From the NCBI GenBank assembly GCA_938083195.1, contig CALKCK010000042.1, positions 1 through 64,000 on the forward strand: DNA of 64,000 nt. Reading direction: 5' to 3'. Positions 17,380-25,020 of this stretch are shown one piece after another. The translations under genes were made by a program, and so were the position numbers. The DNA comes from an uncultured Pirellulaceae bacterium (GTDB lineage Bacteria; Planctomycetota; Planctomycetia; Pirellulales; Pirellulaceae). Below the pieces are notes generated by a model. It was not told where the DNA came from. It made no database searches and worked only from the letters and a program-made list of their open reading frames with translations. Positions within the stretch are counted from its first letter, which is position 1. Every line of letters begins with the position of its first letter.

Positions 17380-19665
17380 TTAAGAAATGTCGGCCTCTTT
17401 CTTCAAGCCTCCTTTTCGTTTTCTTCGAGCTGCTGCTACGCCTGCCATCCCCGCAGCAATCAGCCCGGTAATCGGATCAATTGCACCTCCGCCACCACCA
17501 CCGCCACTGCTGCTGCGATTGCTATTGCTATTGCTCGTTGAGCGCCAAGGCGAGCTATTAACCTTCACTGGCGGTGTAGATCGCGAGCTTGACCTTCTGG
17601 GCGAACTAGGTGAGGTTGAAATTGGCTGAGTTCCAAAGTTCAAATCCTGTCCTCGCTGCGGAGGCTTGTTAGCAACTCTCTTTTTGGGAGCCGCTGGCTT
17701 CGATACTTTTTTCGCAACTTCCTTACTTTCTGCATCGCTTTCAATCGGGCCCAAATTAGCCATCGAATTTTCTCGCAACTCCTTTAGCGATTCATCAAGT
17801 TTTTTACGAGCTGCCCGGTCGCGCTGGATCCTCGTCGCATTTCGTCGGTCAATTTTCCATCGCTTGTACTCTTTGTCATTTTCTAGAACGATAAAAGAAG
17901 CGTACTCACTCACAATCGAATAGCCTTCGCACAAGTTAACAATCTCATTGACGAGATCGGATGAATCTCCTTTTCTCCGCATCTCATCCATCAATCCTTG
18001 CACTTGATACCACGCCCACATTCGATCAATTTGCGGGTTGTCGGCGTTCAGCTTTGGAAAGTCGAAACTCACACTTTGCTCAAACGGACGACCCATCACT
18101 GTGCCTTTCAGTGTGACATTCCCCTGACCAAAATCTTTGTACCGCCCAATCATACGAATGGGCTTACCGTGGTACAGATTGGGAAGTGCTCCTGGCAGCA
18201 TGTCGTAAACCGGCACGCCATCAATAGTCAAGACAAGGTCTGTCGCTACCGGATGAACTAACTTTCGTCGAAAGGCGTCGGCCTGTCGAATGAAGTCATC
18301 TTCATGCGAAATGAAGGTCGCTAAACCGCCAGCATCCTCAGCCAACTGCTTCAGTAACGGTCGATTTACTTCATTTCCAATCCCGACGCAAAAGACTTTC
18401 GAACTAGCAGGAGCGTCTGCGATCAACTCAAGCAACTCTTTCTGGCCACCAGCTTCAGTCATCCCATCAGACAACACCACTACATTCAATTCCCGATCCT
18501 GCTGCTTGTAACGATAGGCAGCGTTCATCGCAGGGCGAAGATCTGTACCACCCTTTGCATATTGCTCACCAAGAAACTTGGTCAACTTTTCCTTCGCTTC
18601 AACATCAACCTCTTCTAATTTGCTAAACAACATCTTGGGAGCATTATTGAAAACCATAACATCAAATCTATCTTCTTCACCAAGAGAATTAACAAATGCC
18701 TCAACCGCACCCTGAGAGAGCATTAGCTTTCCATCATTTCTCATACTGCCAGAGATATCGACTACAAAGACATAGTCCATGCCACCCGCTGTATTTTCCA
18801 ACTCCTCGCCAGCAGTTAGCGACATTAAAAAGTAACCATCTTCTCCATCGTGTTTCGAGGTAATCAAATCAATTCCAGTCTTAGCCCGCTTTGACTGAAA
18901 AGCGATCACGATGTCCCGGCTCAAATCACCTTCGTTGACTTCCATGCTTGCTCGTGCGTAATCACTTGAATGATTGACGACAACGAATTCATTTGGATGT
19001 GAATGGCTAGTGATTTTTTTCACTGGAATTTCACTTTTGATATCAAGCGTCAACGCAAACTTTCCAGTTGTTTTTTCGTTTTCAGACTTTGTCGATGTTG
19101 CCAGTGGAAAAACGTAAGTGGACCAATCGTGATCAACATCCAGCGGTTGATAGTAAACCACTTTGATGTGCTGCTCAGCGTGAGGCTGAATTGGGAACAC
19201 CCTCATCTCAAAGGTCTTGTAATCAACCTGCTCCAGAAGCCCCGGATCTTTTTTTGTTCTCTTATAACTTTGGTAAATTTGCCGAGCTCGCTTCTTCTCA
19301 ACCACCTCGCCAATCATCTCTTTACCATTGATGATCATGCTGAAGTTACTCACGCTTGCATTGACCGGAACAGGAAATGTGTAAAGGGCTTCAACAATTC
19401 TGCTTTCCGTGTTGAGGAAAACCTGATTTACCTCAGTGACGGCAATTCCGTTGTTAATGGTGACATTTATAATCTGCTCCTTGATCAACAGCCGCCCACC
19501 AAAACCACCTTTTGCGACCAGCAATCCCGAAGCATTTACCATCCCCGAGGGCATAACCCCGAGCACAAGTGCCACCAGCATGGCAGGCAACCAATAGCTG
19601 CGAAGACGGCTTCGACTACGATGCCCTTCCTCGTCAGTAAACATCTGTTCTTTTGAAACTTGCAT
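17380..19665 (-). CDS. VIT/VWA surface protein with glycine-rich C-terminal sorting-like tail
   Basis: About 761 residues. The start at 19665 follows GGAGAG and lies downstream of a sigma-54 promoter; the longer frame to 19740 would run across that promoter. Order: short basic N-terminus and signal/anchor segment (SYWLPAMLVALVLGVM); VIT domain (about 55-190, EVNQVFLNTESRIVEALYTFPVP and KKRARQIYQSYK); VWA domain (about 295-470) with an intact MIDAS (DISGSMRNDG, a T in GGTDLRP, LSDGMTEAGG); Lys/Arg- and Ser-rich linker (about 600-720); and a tail of seven glycines (721-727), a hydrophobic stretch (IDPITGLIAAGMAGVAA) and a basic cluster (RRKRKGG). The last three parts match the layout of a GlyGly-CTERM signal. 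Likely displayed at the cell surface for metal-dependent adhesion. Confidence 0.88.
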   Translation of the reverse strand: MQVSKEQMFTDEEGHRSRSRLRSYWLPAMLVALVLGVMPSGMVNASGLLVAKGGFGGRLLIKEQIINVTINNGIAVTEVNQVFLNTESRIVEALYTFPVPVNASVSNFSMIINGKEMIGEVVEKKRARQIYQSYKRTKKDPGLLEQVDYKTFEMRVFPIQPHAEQHIKVVYYQPLDVDHDWSTYVFPLATSTKSENEKTTGKFALTLDIKSEIPVKKITSHSHPNEFVVVNHSSDYARASMEVNEGDLSRDIVIAFQSKRAKTGIDLITSKHDGEDGYFLMSLTAGEELENTAGGMDYVFVVDISGSMRNDGKLMLSQGAVEAFVNSLGEEDRFDVMVFNNAPKMLFSKLEEVDVEAKEKLTKFLGEQYAKGGTDLRPAMNAAYRYKQQDRELNVVVLSDGMTEAGGQKELLELIADAPASSKVFCVGIGNEVNRPLLKQLAEDAGGLATFISHEDDFIRQADAFRRKLVHPVATDLVLTIDGVPVYDMLPGALPNLYHGKPIRMIGRYKDFGQGNVTLKGTVMGRPFEQSVSFDFPKLNADNPQIDRMWAWYQVQGLMDEMRRKGDSSDLVNEIVNLCEGYSIVSEYASFIVLENDKEYKRWKIDRRNATRIQRDRAARKKLDESLKELRENSMANLGPIESDAESKEVAKKVSKPAAPKKRVANKPPQRGQDLNFGTQPISTSPSSPRRSSSRSTPPVKVNSSPWRSTSNSNSNRSSSGGGGGGGAIDPITGLIAAGMAGVAAARRKRKGGLKKEADIS

Positions 19666-19723
19666 TGGACTCTCCAGTAATTGGGACACTCGAAATGAGC
19701 ATTGATTATCTGAGAACCTCTTA

Positions 19724-19739
19724 TGCAATCCCCGTGCCA
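19724..19739 (-). promoter_or_regulatory. Sigma-54 (RpoN) promoter of the VIT/VWA-rhombosortase operon
   Basis: Read on the minus strand, 19739 to 19724 is TGGCACGGGGATTGCA. This fits the -24/-12 consensus TGGCACG-N4-TTGCA without mismatch and with correct spacing. It lies about 58 bp upstream of the preferred ATG at 19665. A sigma-54-dependent activator gene is divergently transcribed 137 bp away. Confidence 0.85.
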
Positions 19740-19754
19740 CCCCACAAGAAAAAC

Positions 19755-19783
19755 CTTAAGTTACTGACAGCAAAGGACTTAAG
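19755..19783. promoter_or_regulatory. Inverted repeat CTTAAGT-N15-ACTTAAG, candidate operator
   Basis: CTTAAGT (19755-19761) and ACTTAAG (19777-19783) form an inverted repeat with 23-bp spacing just upstream of the sigma-54 promoter. It could be an activator-binding site; this rests on position and symmetry only. Confidence 0.35.
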
Positions 19784-19823
19784 AAAACACCAAGAAACAA
19801 AACCTGCAAACCAGCGGTCGTGA

Positions 19824-19852
19824 TGTACAATTAAAGAACATTCAAATGTACA
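19824..19852. promoter_or_regulatory. Repeated TGTACA pair, candidate enhancer site
   Basis: TGTACA occurs at 19824-19829 and 19847-19852, also 23 bp apart, with partly symmetric flanks (TGTACAATT / AAATGTACA). It lies about 85-125 bp upstream of the sigma-54 promoter, a usual distance for bound activators, and just before the activator gene's own start. Confidence 0.35.
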
Positions 19853-19876
19853 CCAAATGCCCGCCGGGAGTGCCCG

Positions 19877-21373
19877 ATGCTTTTTACCGACGCCGAAAGA
19901 ACGCTCGCGAAAACGATTGCCGAGATCTCTTTCGCCAATCCATTTCTGCCCAAGCGAGTGGAGCTGGAAAGGGCTGCTCTCGGAGATCAGTTCGACCCAA
20001 GCAGCCGCCCTTTTTGGTCATGGTCTCTGAACGATGAATTGGACCGCCCCAATCTTGTCCAACTCAGTAAAAAAGTGCTTTCCCTGACCGAAGGCATCAG
20101 AACAAAATTACTCAACGCGACGCAGGCGTCTGATGATGAATTGCTGCTCTATTCCGACTTAGTTTGGTACGCCCTCTACTACGAGCATTTCGCAGCCCGC
20201 ATCAACCAACCCCATAACACAAAAGATGAGACTTTGGCCTGGGAGCGGTTTTTGGAATCGGTCGATTACTGGATGAAATTCAGCGACCGTACCATCCCAA
20301 CTCACGACCAACCGGAACATATTTATGCTTGTCTTTATCAAGTCAAACGCGCATTTTTAAATATTTTTCATTGCGTCATTGGACGGTCATGGCCAATTTG
20401 TAAGTTGCGAGCAAATATCTGGGAATCCATTTTCACGCATGACATGCGTCGCAGTCGACAAACCCTGTACAGTTCCATGAATGAAGTTACGACTTTAGTG
20501 ATTGGTAAAACGGGCACGGGTAAGGAATTGGTCGCCCGTGCTGTCGGGCTCTCACAATATATCCCTTTCGATAAAAACAAAAGACAGTTTACCGACGCTG
20601 CATCAGAATGCTTCTTCCCACTCAATCTTTCTGCATTTTCACCAACCCTCATCGAGTCAGAACTGTTTGGGCATGAAAAAGGTTCCTTCACTGGCGCTAT
20701 TGCAAAACGGGTCGGCTGGCTGGAATCGGCTGGCAGGTATGGAACAGTATTCCTAGACGAAATTGGTGAACTCGACGTGAGCATTCAGGTCAAACTCCTG
20801 CGAGTTCTTCAGCAACGGCAATTTCAACGAATCGGTGAGAACAAGACTCTTGAATTTAAAGGAAAATTTATCGGCGCGACCAATCGAGATCTCGCTCGCG
20901 ACATTGATAAAGGAACTTTTCGAGAAGACTTTTACTACCGCCTCTGCTCCGATGTCATTTCCACTCCCACACTGATCGAACAACTTATCGACCGCCCGTC
21001 AGAATTTGGGTTTTTAGTCGATTTCATTTGCCGGCGAATTGCCCCGGGCGACCACGAAGAAATTCGAGAGTCAGTCGAAAAGTGGTTTGAGTCTTCTGAG
21101 TTACACAATTATCGGTGGCCCGGAAATATGCGTGAACTTGAGCAATGCGTTCGAAATATTATCATTCACAACCATTACACTCCTCCCTCAAAAACAACTA
21201 CTAGCCATTTTTCTAAAGCTATCGAAGAAGTAACGCTGACGTCCGAGGAATTGCTGTCCGAATATTGCGCAAAAGCCTACCGAAAATACGGCAGCTATGA
21301 AAAAGCCGCCGAAGTCCTTGGACTCGACCGTCGAACAGTGCGCGCCAAAGCGAATAAGACTAAAGGCAATTAA
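19877..21373 (+). CDS. Sigma-54-dependent transcriptional activator (bacterial enhancer-binding protein)
   Basis: About 498 residues. The start follows GGGAG in a good Shine-Dalgarno position. Residues about 1-195 form a helical N-terminal domain I do not recognise (no clear receiver, GAF or PAS features), presumably the sensor. The AAA+ domain follows: Walker A GKTGTGKELVAR, the sigma-54-contact loop as GSFTGA (normally GAFTGA), Walker B TVFLDEIGEL, an ATNRDL sensor and RWPGNMRELEQCV. The C-terminus is a Fis-type helix-turn-helix (YEKAAEVLGLDRRTVRAKANK). It is divergent from the VIT/VWA gene, and a perfect sigma-54 promoter lies between them, so its probable target is that operon. The Ala-to-Ser change in the loop is tolerated in some family members. 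Confidence 0.93.
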   Translation: MLFTDAERTLAKTIAEISFANPFLPKRVELERAALGDQFDPSSRPFWSWSLNDELDRPNLVQLSKKVLSLTEGIRTKLLNATQASDDELLLYSDLVWYALYYEHFAARINQPHNTKDETLAWERFLESVDYWMKFSDRTIPTHDQPEHIYACLYQVKRAFLNIFHCVIGRSWPICKLRANIWESIFTHDMRRSRQTLYSSMNEVTTLVIGKTGTGKELVARAVGLSQYIPFDKNKRQFTDAASECFFPLNLSAFSPTLIESELFGHEKGSFTGAIAKRVGWLESAGRYGTVFLDEIGELDVSIQVKLLRVLQQRQFQRIGENKTLEFKGKFIGATNRDLARDIDKGTFREDFYYRLCSDVISTPTLIEQLIDRPSEFGFLVDFICRRIAPGDHEEIRESVEKWFESSELHNYRWPGNMRELEQCVRNIIIHNHYTPPSKTTTSHFSKAIEEVTLTSEELLSEYCAKAYRKYGSYEKAAEVLGLDRRTVRAKANKTKGN

Positions 21374-21612
21374 AGGAGCTCCGCTGATTTTCAGTTTCCC
21401 CAGCAACGCCATTGGTGTGAAGCTGGGTATCTAAATCACATTTTTTAGAACTTAATTAAGGGATATCGTTACCCCTGAGATCCATGCCTAGTTAGACTGA
21501 CGTTTTCAAATTTTAAGCAAGCGATTTTTTGCTTGACGATTCCCTCCGATCAGCTCGGAACTAACACTCCAGTCATCCGCTCCTCCCAGCTCTTAAAACG
21601 TTCAGTGGCAAC

Positions 21613-22272
21613 ATGGCTAAGTCATATTACGAACTATTAGACATCAGTGCCGATGCTAAAGAGCCGGAGATCCGACGCGCCTATCGCAACGTGTTGCGGA
21701 AGTATCACCCAGATCTCCATCCAAACCAACGAAGAGCCGCGAAACGATCTCGGCAACTAAATGCAGCGTTGGGGGTTCTAACCAACCCTGCCGAACGCAC
21801 CCGCTACGATGCAAAACTTGAGAGAATTGAAAAACGAAAAAAAAAGGCGGAAGAGAAAAGTAAACGAAGAAATTCTAGTCAAAACACCCGCTCGACATCC
21901 CACAAGACCAATACGAATCAAAAAACTAAATCGAGCTCGAAGACCCGAACCAATCGCCAACCAGGACCACGTCCCGGATTTAAACAGCGCAGTGCGAATG
22001 GCTCAGCCAAAAACTCGACGGGGAAAAAACGCCAACGGCCTGGAGCTCCCAAATGGGAAAAGAAACGGGAGCGAAAGCGGCCCTGGAAAAAACCCGCCGC
22101 CGCCCCGTGGTCTCGCCGTGCTAAGCCGTTTAAACACACGCCCAAACCAGAGCTAGACTTTCAACACGGGCTTGCGGTCGGTCTTTTTGTCGGAGCAGTT
22201 CTGATAATACTATTGTTGGCGTTGCTGGTCGCCTTGGGTTTGATCGAGCTTAAAATGCTGTTTCATCGATGA
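21613..22272 (+). CDS. J-domain protein with basic linker and C-terminal membrane anchor
   Basis: About 219 residues. Residues about 4-68 form a J domain (YYELLDISADAKEPEIRRAYRNVLRKYHPDLHPN) with the HPD triad that stimulates DnaK ATPase. It lacks the Gly/Phe region, zinc fingers and substrate-binding domain of true DnaJ. Residues about 75-175 are a low-complexity Lys/Arg/Ser/Thr/Asn/Pro-rich linker of very high positive charge. The C-terminus has one strong transmembrane segment (LAVGLFVGAVLIILLLALLVALGLI), suggesting tail-anchoring with the J domain in the cytoplasm. It probably recruits DnaK to the membrane or to a nucleic-acid-associated site; that is inference. It stands alone between the activator and a convergent FG-GAP gene. 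Confidence 0.85.
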   Translation: MAKSYYELLDISADAKEPEIRRAYRNVLRKYHPDLHPNQRRAAKRSRQLNAALGVLTNPAERTRYDAKLERIEKRKKKAEEKSKRRNSSQNTRSTSHKTNTNQKTKSSSKTRTNRQPGPRPGFKQRSANGSAKNSTGKKRQRPGAPKWEKKRERKRPWKKPAAAPWSRRAKPFKHTPKPELDFQHGLAVGLFVGAVLIILLLALLVALGLIELKMLFHR

Positions 22273-22363
22273 TCGAATTCTTCACATTACCTGCGAGGCA
22301 AACTACCTGTGAACGTGATACCCGGTCAGCAAAATCGACGACCATACTAAATCTTAATTCCAT

Positions 22364-23569
22364 TTATTCGGAACCACGATTCCAGTAAATTACGAGGTTA
22401 TGAGTTGATCGACCCGAGGCTACGATATCCAATCGTCCATCTGCATTTAAATCAGCGGCGCGTAGGTCTTCGCAAGCCATTTTGTTTTCATCCACAAAAA
22501 ACGACTTCCACCCGTGATCCACGCCCTCGCCCGGTTCGGCAAAGTAAATCTTGATTCCAAATTTACCGTCCTCATTCGGTGCCCTCCAACCAGCCACAAT
22601 CTGCTTTTCGCCGTTACCAAAAAAGTCCCCCACAGCGACCGCGTGGCCTTGGTTTAATTTTGAATCTAGCACGGTTCGTTGAGCGAATTGGCGCAGTTTA
22701 TTTTTAACCGACATTTTTGTCTTATAGAGAACTAAGTCTGTTCCATGGAACGGTTCAATCGTGGCCAGAAATGAAGCTCCCGTCGCGTCTTGACCAAAAC
22801 GAATCTCTCCGCCTCCCTTAACGCCAAGCAAGGTCTCTCGCTGCCATTGACCGTCACGATAACTGATTTGCTTCGCTCCCTCTCTCCCCAGATAAAATAT
22901 AGATTCCGTCTCGGTGTCGGCGCGAGTCTTTGCGATATCAAAATTATGAGTCACATGGTAGTCAACGTCGATCACATTAATTTCCCATGGCTCCTCTGGC
23001 CCATCTACCATCTGGTACACCGACAACCGCACGCCTGCGCCCAATCCCTTTTTATTTCCGCGACCATGCAATGGAGCAACAACCAAGCCAAATTTATTAT
23101 CTGACATTTTTAACCACCGCATGCGGTGGACAACCGGTTCATGATGAAGTCGGACCGGCGTCCAGCGCTCCTTACGATCAGGGCCCGGCACGAGATAAAA
23201 AACCGCACCTGAACCTTCAGTGTCGCCTGGGTTCCATTGGCCGCCGACTGCAATCTCGACTTTTCCATCACCGTCAATGTCTCTCGCCGCTATACAAACG
23301 TTATCTCTTTCCGTCAAATTCTCTGCGATCACAAATCGCTTCCAATCCGGATTGCGATACCATACAAACTGCTTTTTATCGGCCAGCAAAATATCAGGCC
23401 GACCGTCTCCATCGACGTCACCAATCGCCGTCCCGTAACCGATGATGACCTGCGAGTCGATTGACTCAGGTTGAAATGCAACGGGTGGCTTCACCTGAGC
23501 GTCCGTCGATGCCTCAAACACCCCCAGTCCAATTAGTAAACTGGTGATCAATATTTTGGCTGCGTTCAT
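22364..23569 (-). CDS. Secreted FG-GAP/VCBS-repeat beta-propeller protein
   Basis: About 401 residues with a signal peptide (MNAAKILITSLLIGLGVFEASTDAQ). Several calcium-binding FG-GAP/VCBS motifs recur along it: AIGDVDGDGRPDILLADK, AARDIDGDGKVEIAVGGQW, AVAVGDFFGNGEKQIVAGW and DLRAADLNADGRLDIVASGRS. They fit an integrin-like seven-bladed propeller. Such proteins are common in planctomycetes and are usually extracellular carbohydrate-binding, adhesive or lyase-like; no catalytic residues are evident. It ends 92 bp from the convergent J-domain gene. Confidence 0.82.
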   Translation of the reverse strand: MNAAKILITSLLIGLGVFEASTDAQVKPPVAFQPESIDSQVIIGYGTAIGDVDGDGRPDILLADKKQFVWYRNPDWKRFVIAENLTERDNVCIAARDIDGDGKVEIAVGGQWNPGDTEGSGAVFYLVPGPDRKERWTPVRLHHEPVVHRMRWLKMSDNKFGLVVAPLHGRGNKKGLGAGVRLSVYQMVDGPEEPWEINVIDVDYHVTHNFDIAKTRADTETESIFYLGREGAKQISYRDGQWQRETLLGVKGGGEIRFGQDATGASFLATIEPFHGTDLVLYKTKMSVKNKLRQFAQRTVLDSKLNQGHAVAVGDFFGNGEKQIVAGWRAPNEDGKFGIKIYFAEPGEGVDHGWKSFFVDENKMACEDLRAADLNADGRLDIVASGRSTHNLVIYWNRGSE

Positions 23570-23937
23570 TACCTAACCTAAATTTTTACTGTTTTACCAA
23601 TTGAATTGAGAGCGATCCTTACTTGGATGGCTCCCAACGGAATGCCTGCCTAATTAGTTTAACACCACCTACGTCGAGAGTGAATTTTGAAGCTTCTCGA
23701 TGCGTTGCTCCACAAAAGAAAATTTACCCACTGCCTCAATAATTAGAAACTCGCAAGGTTCAAATCGACACCAGAGCAGACAGCACCGTCAAAACGACTT
23801 CAAAAACTGTTGATATAACGGCTAAAAACCGAGTTTACGGAAGAAATAGAATTCTCTAACATCCCCACCGCAAACTGAATTACATTTCCCACGCGATCCC
23901 CGCCCACCTAAGTCATCAAGAAATTAAGGCAGATTCG
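23570..23937. other. Divergent intergenic region, nothing recognised
   Basis: About 370 bp between the divergent FG-GAP and membrane-protein genes. It is AT-rich near 23800-23860. I see no RNA gene, clear hairpin or sigma-54 site. Promoters for both genes are expected here. Confidence 0.4.
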
Positions 23938-24978
23938 ATGGCAACTCAAATCTCTCCAACAAGCGAGCCTCGGAATTGGTCTGCCCTGATTGGCCGCTGC
24001 TACATGAACCCCTTTTTGGATTACTCGCTGATCGGAGCTGCGATCAGTATTCCATTTGTGATTTGGGTGCTTATTCAGCCGTCGATCACTCCTCAAGATT
24101 TCAAGACAAAAGTCATTGTCTTCTTGTTTTTTAATTACGCACATTTTGCCGCATCGACAGTCCGCCTATATACCAAACCTGGAGAAATCCCGTCTCGTAC
24201 TTGGGCGACGGTTTGGCTCCCGCTAATCGCCATCAGTATTACCACACTTTGCGTAGCGTACCCAAAAATTCTTGGTGATCAACTTTGGGCGCTATACATC
24301 ACCTGGTCACCGTACCACTACGCCGCTCAAGCCTACGGGCTGGCTCTAATGTACTGTTATCGAACTGGAGTTTTTTTAGATGCTGCAGAAAAACGGATGT
24401 TCTGGATGATATGCATGCTACCGTTTATTCGAGCTGTCCTGCAGGCCAAAGAAGGCGGTATCAATTGGTTTATCGATCTCTCTCAGTATCCAGCTCTCAA
24501 CGATTCCATTGAAATTGCCGCCATTGTTTTAGCGGTCTTAATTTTTACACTTCCTATTATTTGTTTCTTTCGATTTCAAGATAAAGGAAAAACGCTTCCC
24601 TTGATTTGCTGGCTTCTCTTGGCGATGAATGGCCTTTGGTGGGTCACGCTTTCGTACGAAGACGCATGGTTTTGGGCCTCCATTTTTCATTCACTTCAAT
24701 ACATCGTGATCGTTGTGATCGTCCACACGAATGACATGATGAAGCGTCCTAAAAATGACAAGGGAAAATTATTTCATGTGATGTCGTTCTATGCCATGAG
24801 CATGCTTCTCGGCATGTTCCTCTTTATTGGCTGGCCGTGGATTTATTATGCATGTGGTTTTAGTTTGGAATCCGCGATCCTCATGACAGCGGCAACCATT
24901 AACATTCACCACTTCATGGTAGATGGCTACATTTGGCGTTCGAAGAAAAAGAAAAAACCGATTGCGACAGCAACGTGA
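23938..24978 (+). CDS. Conserved polytopic membrane protein with histidine clusters
   Basis: About 346 residues with roughly eight hydrophobic segments and no cleaved signal. Conserved-looking polar residues lie in or next to membrane segments: NYAHFAASTVRLY, WSPYHYAAQAYGLALM, FHSLQYIVIVVIVHTNDMM and INIHHFMVDGYIWR near the C-terminus. The repeated His residues facing the membrane interior could ligate metal or heme, as in membrane desaturase- or carotenoid-oxygenase-like proteins, but I cannot assign a family. The tail is basic (RSKKKKKP). It converges on the sialidase-like gene with a gap of only 42 bp. Confidence 0.65.
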   Translation: MATQISPTSEPRNWSALIGRCYMNPFLDYSLIGAAISIPFVIWVLIQPSITPQDFKTKVIVFLFFNYAHFAASTVRLYTKPGEIPSRTWATVWLPLIAISITTLCVAYPKILGDQLWALYITWSPYHYAAQAYGLALMYCYRTGVFLDAAEKRMFWMICMLPFIRAVLQAKEGGINWFIDLSQYPALNDSIEIAAIVLAVLIFTLPIICFFRFQDKGKTLPLICWLLLAMNGLWWVTLSYEDAWFWASIFHSLQYIVIVVIVHTNDMMKRPKNDKGKLFHVMSFYAMSMLLGMFLFIGWPWIYYACGFSLESAILMTAATINIHHFMVDGYIWRSKKKKKPIATAT

Positions 24979-25020
24979 TACCGCATCGGTGTAACTGGAA
25001 GTTCGAGAAACGACCCTTGC

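Noticed and set aside
19666..19740. N-terminal extension of the VIT/VWA gene to 19740
   Set aside because: The extension overlaps a perfect sigma-54 promoter, and a better start with GGAGAG exists at 19665.
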